Shown one piece after another: positions 10,580 to 21,720 of a stretch of 64,000 nucleotides of DNA. The notes under the pieces were generated by a model. The model was not told the origin of the DNA. It saw nothing but the letters and a program-made list of their open reading frames with translations, and did not search any database. This DNA comes from Metridium senile. Lineage: Eukaryota; Cnidaria; Anthozoa; Actiniaria; Metridiidae. Position numbers and translations under genes: made by a program. Within the stretch, counting starts at the first letter, position 1; each line of letters starts with the position of its first letter. The stretch spans positions 2,339,368 to 2,403,367 of the forward strand of contig OX459105.1 of the NCBI GenBank assembly GCA_949775045.1. The letters run 5' to 3'.

Positions 10580-10860
10580 CTTGCTGACGTTTTGGACTAA
10601 TGGACTACACTCGGAAGTAAAAAAGACAACTTTTGCGTGGTTTGTATAATTGTCACGATATTTCTTAACCTTCGGCGTAAAAATCGTTGTACAGAAAAAA
10701 GCAAGAAACGTTTGAGGAGGAGAGAGAAGAGAAAACACTGCCCGGAGCACATACTGACGTTTTGGAATAATTGTTGGCGTTAAAATAGTTGTAAAGCATA
10801 GAAACAATGAACTTTTGACGAGGAGAGAGAAGAGAAAACACAGCCACTTACTGACGTTTT
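10580..10860. repeat. degenerate repeats with ACTGACGTTTTGGA
   Basis: Three copies of TACTGACGTTTTGGA-like sequence alternate with GAGGAGAGAGAAGAGAAAAC and with AAAAT(C/A)GTTGTA. This lies in the few hundred bases 5' of the first receptor; whether any of it is promoter is unknown. Confidence 0.55.
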
Positions 10861-11125
10861 GGACTGCAGAACAACTTAGGAGTCAGTAAAACATAAAATA
10901 TATTCATTTCATCAGCGTGGTGCAAAAAATATGCTTAATTTGGCACGGTAACAAAAGTACTTAAACAGAGAATATATAGAGAAAAAGACTCGAGTTTGAG
11001 TGGCTTATACGGTATTCTTTCCTTCAGAGGAAAACACTTCAACTTTGCACATTGTAAAAGAGGTTCTCTATAAAAGTTTCGGAAGAGAATCCTACTTTGT
11101 CATTGAAGACATTTTAGTTAACGAT

Positions 11126-12211
11126 ATGTCGTTCAACAGCACTGCCACAGGGGAGTGGACGTTAGCGAGTGTGCTATTCATGGGATGTTGGCTTAGTATC
11201 ATCATTTCGATAGGAATCTTTGGTAACATCCTTGTCATTATTGTCAGCGTACAAGGAACAAGAGTAAGGACACGAGGCAAGAGTCTGATAGTCTCAATGG
11301 CCTGTGCTGATATGCTAGAGTCTATCAACATGATATGTGTTTTAACTACAGCAGTGATGTATGGAGAGTGGATTTTCGGCGATGCAATGTGTAAGGTCCA
11401 TGCCTTTGTCACTACCGAGTTTGTCATCGCTTCTATGTATAGTTTAATGGGGATTAGCTTGAACCGCTACTTCATGGTTGTCAAAACCAACTACTACAAA
11501 AAGATGTTCACGAACAGAAACTTGGGATTAATGATCGCGTTTTTCTGGGCATTCCCTCTCATATTCGCTATTCCGCCGTTAGTTGGTTGGTCGAAGTATG
11601 ACTTTCAGTCTAACAAAGCTACGTGTATCTTTTACTTTAGTTCCTCAAAGAGTTTTGCAATCACGTTAATGGTTTTATGTATTCCTCTCCCGTTATTTGT
11701 CATACTTTACTGCTGCTACCAGATATTCATCGAAGTCCGAAAACACAAAACACGGGTACAGAATTTGGGAAATACTAACTCGGTGAACGTGGAAGAAATA
11801 CGTATTACCAAAACTCTGATAATTATTATCATGGCGTATTTAATTTGCTTTATTCCACCAGCAGTGGCCAACTTAATTGAAATGGCGCAACCAAACTATA
11901 AAATCCCATTCTGGGTTGACGTAATTTCCATGAACTTGATATTTACTAACCACGCTAATAACCCGTTAATTTATGGGTTTTTTAATCGTCAATATAGGCA
12001 AGCGTTCAAGGAAATCCTGTTTAAAGTGCTCCCGGGTAATCACGTGTTGAGTGGGAATTCATCAGTGAATGGTAGTGGTTCTAGAACGCACGATGTGCGC
12101 AGCACACTACAAAATAAATTAACAATAACGACCGGTGCTAGTAGTGTTCACAATGAGGCTAATTCTACTGGAATACCTAATAATATCAGTAATAGCTATA
12201 ATGGTACCTAA
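11126..12211 (+). CDS. class A (rhodopsin-family) GPCR, receptor 1
   Basis: Intronless, 361 codons, seven hydrophobic segments. I start at the ATG at 11126 (MSFNST); the frame stays open upstream to 11000 only through a GTG, and the paralogue has its first ATG at the equivalent place. Family landmarks, by residue: Asn34 in GNILVI (TM1), Asp62 (TM2), Cys89 and Cys167 (likely disulphide), Asn113-Arg114-Tyr115 in place of DRY (TM3), Trp141 (TM4), CFIP at 241-244 (Phe where most receptors have Trp, TM6) and Asn279-Pro-x-x-Tyr283 (TM7). N-glycosylation sites lie near the N-terminus. There is no TM7 lysine at the retinal position, so it is not an opsin. NRY recalls melatonin-type receptors, but NPxxY and the missing TM6 Trp do not; the ligand is unknown. 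The last codons are encoded by the first unit of a downstream minisatellite. Confidence 0.93.
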   Translation: MSFNSTATGEWTLASVLFMGCWLSIIISIGIFGNILVIIVSVQGTRVRTRGKSLIVSMACADMLESINMICVLTTAVMYGEWIFGDAMCKVHAFVTTEFVIASMYSLMGISLNRYFMVVKTNYYKKMFTNRNLGLMIAFFWAFPLIFAIPPLVGWSKYDFQSNKATCIFYFSSSKSFAITLMVLCIPLPLFVILYCCYQIFIEVRKHKTRVQNLGNTNSVNVEEIRITKTLIIIIMAYLICFIPPAVANLIEMAQPNYKIPFWVDVISMNLIFTNHANNPLIYGFFNRQYRQAFKEILFKVLPGNHVLSGNSSVNGSGSRTHDVRSTLQNKLTITTGASSVHNEANSTGIPNNISNSYNGT

Positions 12212-12975
12212 TAATATCAATAATAGTTAATGGGTATCGATGACGACAATGAGACTAATTCTACTGGAATACCTAATAATATCAGTAATAGCCGATAATG
12301 GTACCTAATAATATCAATAATAGTTAATGGGTATCGATGACAACAATGAGACTAATTCCACTGAAATACCTAATAATATCAGTAATAGCTATAATGGTAC
12401 CTAATAATATCAATAATAGTTAATGGGTATCGATGACGACAATGAGACTAATTCTACTGAAATACCTAATAATATCAGTAATAGCCGATAATGGTACCTA
12501 ATAATATCAATAATAGTTAATGGGTATCGATGACGACAATGAGACTAATTCTACTGAAATACCTAATAATATCAGTAATAGCTATAATGGTACCTAATAA
12601 TATCAATAATAGTTAATGGGTATCGATGACAACAATGAGACTAATTCTACTGAAATACCTAATAATATCAGTAATAGCCGATAATGGTACCTAATAATAT
12701 CAATAATAGTTAATGGGTATCGATGACGACAATGAGACTAATTCCACTGAAATACCTAATAATATCAGTAATAGCTATAATAGTACCTAATAATATCAAT
12801 AATAGTTAATGGGTATCGATGACGACAATGAGACTAATTCCACTGAAATACCTAATAATATCAGTAATAGCTATAATTGTACCTAATAATATCAATAATA
12901 GTTAATGGGTATCGATGACAACAATGAGACTAATTCTACTGAAATACCTAATAATATATCAGTAATAGGTATAGA
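12161..12975 (+). repeat. 96/97-bp minisatellite running from receptor 1's last codons into its 3' flank
   Basis: Nine copies start at AATTC(T/C)ACTG near 12161, 12257, 12354, 12450, 12547, 12643, 12740, 12836 and 12932. Spacing alternates 96 and 97 bp for most of the array because AGCTATAATGG units alternate with AGCCGATAATGG units, giving a 193-bp higher-order unit. The first copy is translated as the receptor's last 17 residues and supplies its stop codon. Confidence 0.92.
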
Positions 12976-13150
12976 TGACGACAATGATAGTGATGATTAT
13001 CAAAATAACGAAGAAAGTAATAGTAATAATAATAATGTGATAATAATAATAATTATTATTATTATTATTATTTTATATAATGTATATAATATAATCATTA
13101 TGATGATAATGATGATGATATGCATGATGATATGCATGATGATAACGTGA
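12976..13150. repeat. trinucleotide-type microsatellites
   Basis: Runs of AAT, ATT and GAT words follow the minisatellite. An 81-codon open frame (12905-13150) spans the last minisatellite unit and this low-complexity DNA and is not taken as a gene. Confidence 0.8.
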
Positions 13151-13169
13151 AATTAGACAAAACAAATTT

Positions 13170-13500
13170 GGAGAGAGCGTATGTAAAGCTCACTGAGTGG
13201 AATCCGTTTGTTCAAGTGGTAGGGTTGGTCGGCAGTCGATTTAGAAAATCATTTTTAAACGTTAAGCATGAATAAAAAGAACTGTTATATAACCTTGGTA
13301 ATTTCAACCCCTAAGGTACGACTGTGTGATGTTATTGGCAGGTAAGCTACCAAAGCGATGTAAAAAAAAATGGCCCTTAAAGGCACAGGTTCAAGTTAAG
13401 TAATTAACTTTTGTGACAGAACACAAAATGGTACGCACGGGAAATATTTTCAACTCTAAAAGGAGCTCCCTACCACTTGGACAAAGGGATCCCTTTCAGA
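13170..13500. repeat. dispersed repeat with partial foldback
   Basis: CAAGTGGTAGGG (13214) pairs with CCCTACCACTTGGACA (13468). Between them is GGTACGACTGTGTGATGTT, which recurs as GGTACGACTGCGTGATGTT near 3572. Two copies in the window mark a dispersed element of unknown class. Confidence 0.5.
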
Positions 13501-13769
13501 CCTAGCCCCATCAAATATCACTGGTCCGTGTATAAATATGTAATGTATATTTTTGTGTTTTATACTTAAATAAATTAATAAAATAAATAAATAGTTTATT
13601 GAAATTATTTGCAGCCCGAAAGCTGAATTACACAATTATGTTATTTACAATTTCAAGAATGATTAAGAAAATATTTACAATACGATATAATAATTATCAT
13701 AGGATTAATTATTAACTTGATGTTGAGGTATTGTGAAATAACTATATATATATTGATTTTAAACTTGAA

Positions 13770-14560
13770 TAAAAGGAAGCATTTACAATGTCATTAAAAT
13801 ATTTCTATTTTCCTCTAGTGATGTATTGTTTGTAGATATATTTCAGTTCAGTCTCAGTATACAATATAGGTGACGGAAAAAGAGAAATATCACTAGACAA
13901 AACAAGTTCAAAAGATTCAATAATAACGAAAATAACCCCAGTTAAAAATGTCATTAAAATATTTCTATTTTCCTTTAGTGATATATTGGTTGTAGATCTA
14001 TTTCAGTTCAGTCTCAGTATACAATATAGATGACGGAAAGAGAGAAATATCACTAGACAAAACAAGTAAAAAGAGTCAATGATAACGAAAATACCCCCTT
14101 AAAAATGTCATTAAAATATTTCTATTTTCCTTTAGTGATATATTGGTTGTAGATCTATTTCAGTTCAGTCTCAGTATACAATATAGGTGACGGAAATTGA
14201 GAAATATCACAAGACGAAACAAGTAAAAAGAGTCAATGATAACGAAAATACCCCCTTAAAAATGTCATTAAAATATTTCTTATTTCTATGTATTATTTGT
14301 AGATGTATTTCAGTTCAATCTCAGTATACAATATAGACGGAAAGAGAGAAATATCACAAGACAAAACAAGTGAAAAGAATCAACAATAACGAAAATACCC
14401 CCTTAAAAATGTCATTAAAATATTTCTATTTTCCTCTATATTGTTTGTAGATATATTTCAATCTCAGTATACAATATAGATGACGAGAATTGAGAAATGC
14501 CACTAGACAAAACAAGTTCAAAAACTCAATAATAACGAAAATTACCCCCAATATCGACTC
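13770..14560. repeat. 147-160 bp tandem repeat, five copies
   Basis: Copies of TGTCATTAAAATATTTCTAT recur near 13791, 13951, 14108, 14265 and 14412, each followed by TTGTAGAT, CAGTCTCAGTATACAATATA and AGAGAAATATCAC. Noncoding. DNA up to 14925 is unique-looking without a gene. Confidence 0.88.
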
Positions 14561-14929
14561 AAGGGCCATCATAGATTGCAAAACAGCCCCTGCTTCTACG
14601 AAAACACTCAGAGGATCAAGTTGATGTTACCTTGCTAGCAGGTGTGAAGAAAGGACAAACTAACTCGATTTTTTTTCTTTTTGAGAGCCCGAAAAACAAC
14701 TAACTTCCTCTGCTAAGAGTAAGTAAGAGTTTTATTACTCTTAGAAGTAAAAGTGTTATTTTGGGGGAGAGTTGAAGTTCGATCGAGTGATTTCTTTTTG
14801 TCCTTCACGTCTCTCCTGATTCTCTCGCGGCCAAATCTTTACTAATTTCCTCGACGTTTAAGCGTAAAAGTGTGGGTATTATTTCGCAGTTTTTAACAAT
14901 CAAAATAAAGCGTACAACTAGAATCATCG

Positions 14930-15195
14930 CTAACACTGACACCAACAATACTGACACCAACAACACTGACACCAACACACTAACACCAACAACACTGACA
15001 CCAACAATACTGACACCAACAACACTGACACCAACAACACTGACACCAACAACACTGACACCAACAACACTGACACCAACAACACTGACACCAACAACAC
15101 TGACACCAACAACACTAACACCAACAATACTGACACCAACAATACTGACACCAACAATACTGACACCAACAACACTGACACCAACAATACTGAGC
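14930..15195. repeat. 15-bp minisatellite (CTGACACCAACAA[C/T]A)n
   Basis: About 17 copies. The unit is five codons, so both strands stay open (a Leu-Thr-Pro-Thr-Thr repeat on plus). There is no good context on either side, so I do not call a protein. Confidence 0.92.
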
Positions 15196-15224
15196 AGACA
15201 TAATGACGCATATAATAGGGCACA

Positions 15225-16080
15225 TAATATCAGTGCGCTTTACATGCAATCGACCATTTAAGGTGCTTAGAGGGATTAGTATGAACAGTAATATGTTGCT
15301 TTAATACTGAGCGCATGTATATCGTCTCAATGCGCTTCACAGCTATTTAAGGCGTCAGGAGGGATTAGTATGAAAAGAAATATATATTACATATATTGCG
15401 CAGTGGTATTTCGATGTGCTATATAATCGACAATATGTACGGACAGCTGAATAGAGGAATTAATATATCGTCTCAATGCGCTTTACATTGGACAATAAGT
15501 ATGGACAGTGTGGAAAGTAATATGTTGTTGCTTATATAGTGTATTAATATCAGTGCGCTTTTCAATCGACAGTATGTACGGACAGCTACTTAAGGTGCTT
15601 AGAGGGATTAGTATGAAAAGTAATATATTACTTATATAGCGCATTTTATAGTATCTCCATGGCTTTACAATGGACAATTCAATAAGTATGGACAGCTATA
15701 TAGAGGGATTTGTATATCATCTCAATGCACTTTACATTGGACAATAAGTATGGACAGTGTGGAAAGTAATATGTTGCTGCTTATATGGTGTATTAATATC
15801 AGTGCGCTTTTCAATCCGATTATTATGAAAAGTAATAAATTACTTATATAGCGCATTTTATATCGTCTCAATGCGCTTTTTAATCGACAATATGTATGGA
15901 CAGTGTGGAAAGTAATATGTTGCTGCTTTTATGGTGTATTAATATCAGTGCGCTTTTCAATCCGATTATTATGAAAAGTAATAAATTACTTATATAGCGC
16001 ATTTTATATCGTCTCAATGCGCTTTTTAATCGACAATATGTATGGACAGCTACTTTAGGTGTATAGAGAGATTAATATGA
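15225..16080. repeat. tandemised LINE-tail-like repeats (TATATAGCGC...CAATGCGCTTT)
   Basis: Eight or more diverged copies contain TTATATAGCGCATTTTATA, TCGTCTCAATGCGCTTT, ACAATATGTATGGACAG and GGGATTAGTATGAAAAGTAA. The TATAGCGC / GCGCTTT core is the one seen at LINE 3' ends (compare 32520-32580 here and 55710-55750). A roughly 185-bp block (15780-15840 against 15955-16020) is duplicated almost exactly. Confidence 0.75.
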
Positions 16081-17155
16081 AAAGTACATTTAACAGAACA
16101 GATCGACATGCGGCTGCGAAATCATCAAAAAGCTGAATATCTACCGTAAAGAGAAATTCAAATTGAGGAATTAATCCTTCGCTTACGGCGATTTGAACGC
16201 CATTCATTAATTTTGTTTAATTACTTTTATCAAACAGTGCTAATTATTTTTTGGGAGTTAATTTGATTTTACTTCCTGGGAGATAATAAATATGTCACCA
16301 AATCAACGTAATTGATTTTTCTCACGTATTCTAATTTCCGAAAACAAACTCGTTGGCTTTTTCACAATAGTATGATAAAGATATAATTAACAGTAAAAGA
16401 AATGTCACGTGACACCATATAAGGTCGCTCTACCAGCATTAGTTATGAACATAGATTTCATAAATCTTATTCCATGTTCACTGTTACTAATTATACAGTT
16501 AAAATTGAAATTTCAACTGTTGAAATCAAATATACAATAATAATAACAATAATAAAAAACGTATTTATGGCGCATTTCTAGTCTCAGTGCACACAGTATG
16601 TATATATGTTAAAGAAATGAAACAATAGTTAGGGGAAGTTACATATTTACAATATTGAAAAATAATCGACTAAAGTGGCTATGGTAAATACTAATTAAAA
16701 AATATATGTATAACAATAATATATATGATTTGGTAAAGCAAACGTCGTGAAATAAAACTTTTTTGTATTAATAATATATATATAAGCTAAAATAAATGAT
16801 CTCCACTTTACGTGGACTGAAGGTTCTCGCCGAAATACGGTTCTAAAGCCTAATCTTGAGAGCGAAACGGATTTTCTTATAAATCCATTTAAGACGCGGT
16901 AGTCCGAAATTCCTAATGTTTACAATGGCAAATTTACTGCTTTGAAAACGTTTCCACGCGTGCGTAGGCGTTTGACCGCTGTGTTGCGCGAGTGAACTTT
17001 CAGGTTCATGAAGTGTGTCTTGCGGGAATGGGTTTATCTTCGGTTTTGTTTTTGCCCATTTCAGACCCCGTGACATTCCCTATTATAATAAATATTATAT
17101 ACACGTTATAATATATTTGTGTTCTGCTTTTCAATTAGATGAAAAATAGATGAAA
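16081..17155. other. intergenic, no gene recognised
   Basis: AT-rich with short microsatellites and one more GGCGCATTTCTAGTCTCAGTGC word (16568). A 77-codon minus-strand frame (17076-16843) looks like no known protein. Confidence 0.5.
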
Positions 17156-17159
17156 AGGC

Positions 17160-17830
17160 TACATATTGCAGTACCTCAAAAACAATAAACAAAATCTCAA
17201 TTGTTTCAAATTCTACTTTTCAAGTTGAATAAAAAAATCGATGAAATGGCTATTACAGTATCTCAAAACAATTAAGAAAAAACATCTCAATTGTTTCAAA
17301 TTCTATTTTTCAATTACATGAAATGGCTATATATTGCAGTACCTCAAAACAAGAAAAACATCTCCATTCTTTCCATTTCTATTTTTCAATTACATGAAAT
17401 GGCTATATATTGCAGTACCTCAAAACAAGAAAAACATCTCCATTCTTTCCATTTCTATTTTTCAATTACATGAAATGGCTATATATTGCAGTACCTCAAA
17501 ACAAGAAAAACATCTCCATTCTTTCCATTTCTATTTTTCAATTAGATCAAAAATGACGTCTATATATTGCAGTACCTCAAAACAAGAAAAAAAAGCTCAA
17601 TTCTTTTAAACTCTATTTTAAAATTAGATAAAATGGCTATTGCAGTCGCTATTGCAGTATCCCAAAACAAGAAAACATCTCATTTGTTTCAAATTCTATT
17701 TTTTCAGCTAGAACAAAAATAGATGAGAGACGGCTATTGCAGTAACTCAACATAAGAAAACAAAACTCAACTCTTTCAAATTCTATTTTTCAATTAGCAA
17801 AAATAGATGAAATTCTATTGTAGTAGGATA
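17160..17830. repeat. 76-bp tandem repeat, about eight copies
   Basis: Three central copies (from about 17335, 17411 and 17487) are nearly identical and exactly 76 bp apart; flanking copies are diverged. The unit holds ATATTGCAGTACCTCAAAAC, AAGAAAAACATCTCCATTC and TTCTATTTTTCAATTA. Confidence 0.88.
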
Positions 17831-18029
17831 CAAACAACGTCAAAGCAGGTGTTCGTATTAAAAAATAACACAATCACAATAATTAACTGACACAAACAAA
17901 ACAAATGATGAATGAGCAGTTTCACAGATTACGTACTGAAAATATTTAATTAACAAAGCGGTGTTTAAGTATTTATCAACGGATAAACCGGCTTTTAGCG
18001 AGAACTATTTAATTATCGATCTAATAAAA

Positions 18030-18690
18030 ATAGATATATATAGCAAGTAAACTAGTAAAGGCTGCGTCGGTGTTTGATATAAACGATAGGTAATAGAATG
18101 AAATTTGCATAACACCGTAAAAAATAGAAATAGAAACTAGCGAATAAACTAGAATAGGCTGCGTCCGTGTTTGATATAGGTAATAAAATATAGGTAATAT
18201 AGGTAATAGCATGAAATTTGTAACACCGTAAAAAATGGCAACTAGCGAGTAAACTAGTATAGGCTGCGTCGGTGTTTGATATAAACGATAGGTAATAGAA
18301 TGAAATTTGTAACACCGTAATAAATACAAATAGAAACTAGCGAGTAAACTAGTATAGGCTGCGTCGATATTTGATATAAACGATAGGTCAATGGATGAAA
18401 TTTGTAACACCGTAAAAAATAGAAATAGAAACTAGCGAGTAAACTAGTATAGGCTGCGTCGGTGTTTGATATAAACGATAGGTAATATAATGAAATTTGT
18501 AACACCGTAAAAAATAGAAATAGAAACTAGCGAGTAAACTAGTATAGGCTGCGTCGGTGTTTGATATAAACGATAGGTAATATAATGAAATTTGTAACAC
18601 CGTAAAAAATAGAAATAGAAACTAGCGAGTAAACTAGTATAGGCTGCGTCGGTGTTTGATATAAACGATAGGTAATAATGAAATAAGTAA
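18030..18690 (+). repeat. satellite B, ~94-bp unit, seven copies
   Basis: Each unit has AACTAGCGAGTAAACTAGTA, then AGGCTGCGTCGGTGTTTGA, then ATAAACGATAGGTAAT and GAAATTTGTAACACCGTAAA. Related loci are 5150-5310, 5810-5890, 6484-6530 and 50620-50965. Minus-strand frames through it (to 129 codons) are artefacts. The array ends in a foldback arm. Confidence 0.93.
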
Positions 18691-18800
18691 CACCTTAACA
18701 ATGTTGACTTAACTTTACTGACGTTTCGAGCTTTAGCCCTTCGTCGGAGTGAATAAAGGAGGGTTAAAGCTCCAAACGTTAGTGAAAGTTAAAACGAATG
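18691..18800. repeat. foldback element, partial
   Basis: ACTGACGTTTCGAGCTTTAG and its diverged inverted partner (GGGTTAAAGCTCCAAACGTT) flank CCCTTCGTCGGAGT. It directly continues the satellite B array, as at 5.1 and 5.9 kb. Confidence 0.65.
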
Positions 18801-18874
18801 CAAATCAGGACGATCTTGTATCTAATATACAACTTTCTTCACGGACGTGATTTCTTTTGTAAAATTCTTCTTAA

Positions 18875-19429
18875 GGAGGCTCGAAATGGTTTCTGTATAT
18901 ATCTATATAGCTACTTTATATTGCATTTTATGCAGCATTATTGTGAAGCTATACAGTTAATCGATATATCATTTTAAAGCTTATGGATCTAGGATATCAT
19001 TTTGTTTTAAATTATTGCGTTTGACGTTGTCATGACAACAGCAGGCCGCTGCAAATAGGACCTGAAATTCCTTTATTAAAGCTGATATCTCCAAATCCTT
19101 TAGGTGAATGTTTTTTTACATTTGTACATGTCCAGTTCCCTACCTGGTCTTGCAACTGAGGAAAAATAAAAATAAATCTGTAATGCCAAACCTTTAAAAT
19201 ATTAAAAAAATGATTTTTTTCTAGATATAAATGGTTTATCATTACAGATTTTTCTTAAAATGGATCTACTAAATCTAAATCTTAATTGGAACAAATTGCC
19301 AAAAAAATTTAAAAAAATCTACCATTTCATTGTGTTGTTATTAATAAAAATACATTTTGTACGCGTCAGAGGGGTCTTGTAAAATTGGTGATATTGCGCG
19401 CGCGCTCAAAAAAAACATTTCGAGCCTCC
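18875..19429. mobile_element. TTAA-flanked terminal-inverted-repeat element (piggyBac-type nonautonomous)
   Basis: The termini GGAGGCTCGAAATG (18875) and CATTTCGAGCCTCC (ending 19429) are inverted complements, each directly bordered by TTAA (18871-18874 and 19430-19433). The same host sequence occurs uninterrupted with one TTAA near 1010-1030 and 44920-44940, which supports the insertion. No transposase is present. TTAA duplication is the signature of the piggyBac superfamily; a family match is not shown. Confidence 0.8.
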
Positions 19430-19434
19430 TTAAT

Positions 19435-20350
19435 TATTCACGAATTTTAAAATTAGTAATAGTATTACAAAAGATATTTATTACTGAACATGATAATGAC
19501 CGATGTTTAAAGACTTGAAGCAATGAGGTGATACCCACATCAAATTTAGCCGTGTGTTCAAAATAAATATTTATTATTGGAAGCTATGTGCTGCTAGAAT
19601 AGGATTTTTTTTTTACTAATAGTGAAAAGGGAGATTGGTTTTTTACTATATGTAAAAGAATATAGTACTCAGTGGAAGTTTATACGGATGAATTTGAATA
19701 CATAGAAATGAAGGGGAGTGTACATTTGTGTGTAACCCGTCACATTTATTAGCTGACTTTAGCGGTTATTGCAATATTTAACCTATTTAGCGGTCTTTTA
19801 CCAAAAAATGCTTTTAAAATTCAGTATATAAGCCACATTACTATACGTTTGTGGAGGTAAATCAGTAAAGGAGAGTCTTACAGATTTGTTTTTGATGATT
19901 TTATTTCCCACGACTATGTGTAACCATTTAGCGTTAATTTCTGATGTCAGTAAAATTTGTTAAAAATAATGTGTTAAAACTGATTTTTCAGTTGTCAAAT
20001 TTCGATGGAACAAAAACTTTACTTTATCTTCGACAACTTAGTGCAAATTTGATGCTGATCGACCTTAATGATCGGAAACAGTGTAAAATTCAATTTTTTG
20101 TTTACAGATTCGACACGTCAAAAAAATGAATTGAATTTTTGTCAACATTTCGTATTTCGTGTATTTACTCTAGTTACAAAGCCTTGATTTCTATAATACT
20201 TCAGGATGTATTTGTCGTTTACTTGTTTGACATATTTCTACCATAAAAATCAGGCTAGCTCTTAACGTAATTTTATAATTATAGAATAAACTTTGTTGAG
20301 TTATTTTCGACAAGCGCATACTCATTTGCATATGTTATAGCTTGGTGCAA
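19435..20350. other. intergenic, no gene recognised
   Basis: AT-rich sequence. A 61-codon plus frame (19944-20129) has no recognisable similarity. No splice-bounded exon is convincing. Confidence 0.5.
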
Positions 20351-20354
20351 AAAA

Positions 20355-20650
20355 TACGGTGATGGTGGTGGTGGGATGATAACAATGGATGTTAATGATG
20401 ATGATCATCATCATCATAATAGATGTTTGGATATGATATGATAATGCCTGATGATTATGATGATGATAATAATAATGCCTGATGATGATGATGATAATGG
20501 TGAAGATAATGACTGAGGTATATGATGATGATGATGATAATGACGGTCAAATTAATGACTAATAATGATGATGAAAATCGTGATGATAATAATAACGGTG
20601 ATGATGATGATGATAGTATTGATGATGGTGATGATGATGGTGGTTGATCA
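20355..20650. repeat. GAT-type imperfect microsatellite
   Basis: Interrupted (GAT)n/(TGA)n with GATAAT variants. It is one of many such tracts in the window. DNA from 20650 to about 21170 holds nothing recognised. Confidence 0.9.
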
Positions 20651-21229
20651 GAAGTAAACATTGATTAAAAAAGATTGTTACTTAATATTTCTTTAGAGAA
20701 AAATGCGAACTTGTATACGACATAAAAGTTACTAACGTTCATTTTCAGACATCAAACGTTCATAGAAAATATATTATCGTACAGAATGTCAATTTTGATT
20801 TAATGTAAAACTATATAACTTATATACTCTATAGAATAGGATGATACTTACTGAGGTCATTGTTGATTCAATGTAAAACTCAATTGGCAACTGCCTCCAC
20901 AAATATTCGCCATGTTTATAATTTTATAACCAATCATATTTGATTGCTAACTTAATGAAACTTCGTTAGATTTTAGAAATGGTTTGTTTACATTTCTCAA
21001 CAATAGCGCTAACCAATTTGTATATATATATTGATCAAATTAGCCACGGGTATATAGCTATTTCCCTGGCAAACTGTTTTTAGGACAATGACGAAATGTC
21101 ATGCAGGTAGTCTGTGCGGTTCAAGGGCCTGTTTATATTGAAACATCGCTGGGGTAATTTTGTATCAAGCAAATTTGCTCCGTCGTTTAACAAAAAGAAG
21201 AAAGTTTCAAATACTTGTTTGTGTAAGTA

Positions 21230-21720
21230 TATGCTGGTTTAACTTGGCGAATCTAAAAAGTAATCTTTTACAAAACGAGGAAAGTTTCAAAGGATCTTTG
21301 GATTATTGAAAAATCGCTGGGACGAGGAAACTTACAACAAAAAATTCCTTCTTTGTGTAAGTATATTATGCTGGCTTAGCTTGGCGAATTCAAAATGTAA
21401 GGCAAAGTAGGAATATTTTACAAAACGAGGAAAGTTTCAAAGGATCTTTGGATTATTGAAAAATCGCTGGGACGAGGAAAGTTACAACAAAAAATTCCTT
21501 CTTTGTGTAAGTATATTATGCTGGCTTAGCTTGGCGAATTCCAAATGTAAGGCAAAGTAGGAATATTTTATAAAACGAGGAAAGTTTCAAAGGATTATTG
21601 AAAAATCGCGCGCTGGGACGAGGAAAGTTACAAAATACTTTTTTGGGTAAGTATATTATGCTGGAAGTAGGAATATTTTACAAAACTAGAAAAGTTATAA
21701 AGTTTGCTCGTTGGCGGTAT
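21230..21720. repeat. 150-bp tandem repeat, about 3.5 copies
   Basis: AAAACGAGGAAAGTTTCAAA begins copies at about 21272, 21422 and 21572; each contains ATTGAAAAATCGCTGGGACG and TGTGTAAGTATATTATGCTG. The last copy is truncated. Confidence 0.88.

Noticed and set aside
11000..11125. 42-codon N-terminal extension of receptor 1
   Set aside because: It begins at a GTG, has no ATG, and the paralogue has minisatellite DNA at this place; the ATG at 11126 is shared by both.
11933..11983. Opsin assignment for the receptors
   Set aside because: The TM7 position that binds retinal, six residues before the NP of NPxxY, is Phe, not Lys, in receptor 1 and not Lys in receptor 2.
14872..15261. Thr/Pro-rich 129-codon frame, mucin-like at first sight
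   Set aside because: Purely a 15-bp minisatellite; both strands are open and there is no signal peptide or flanking coding sequence.
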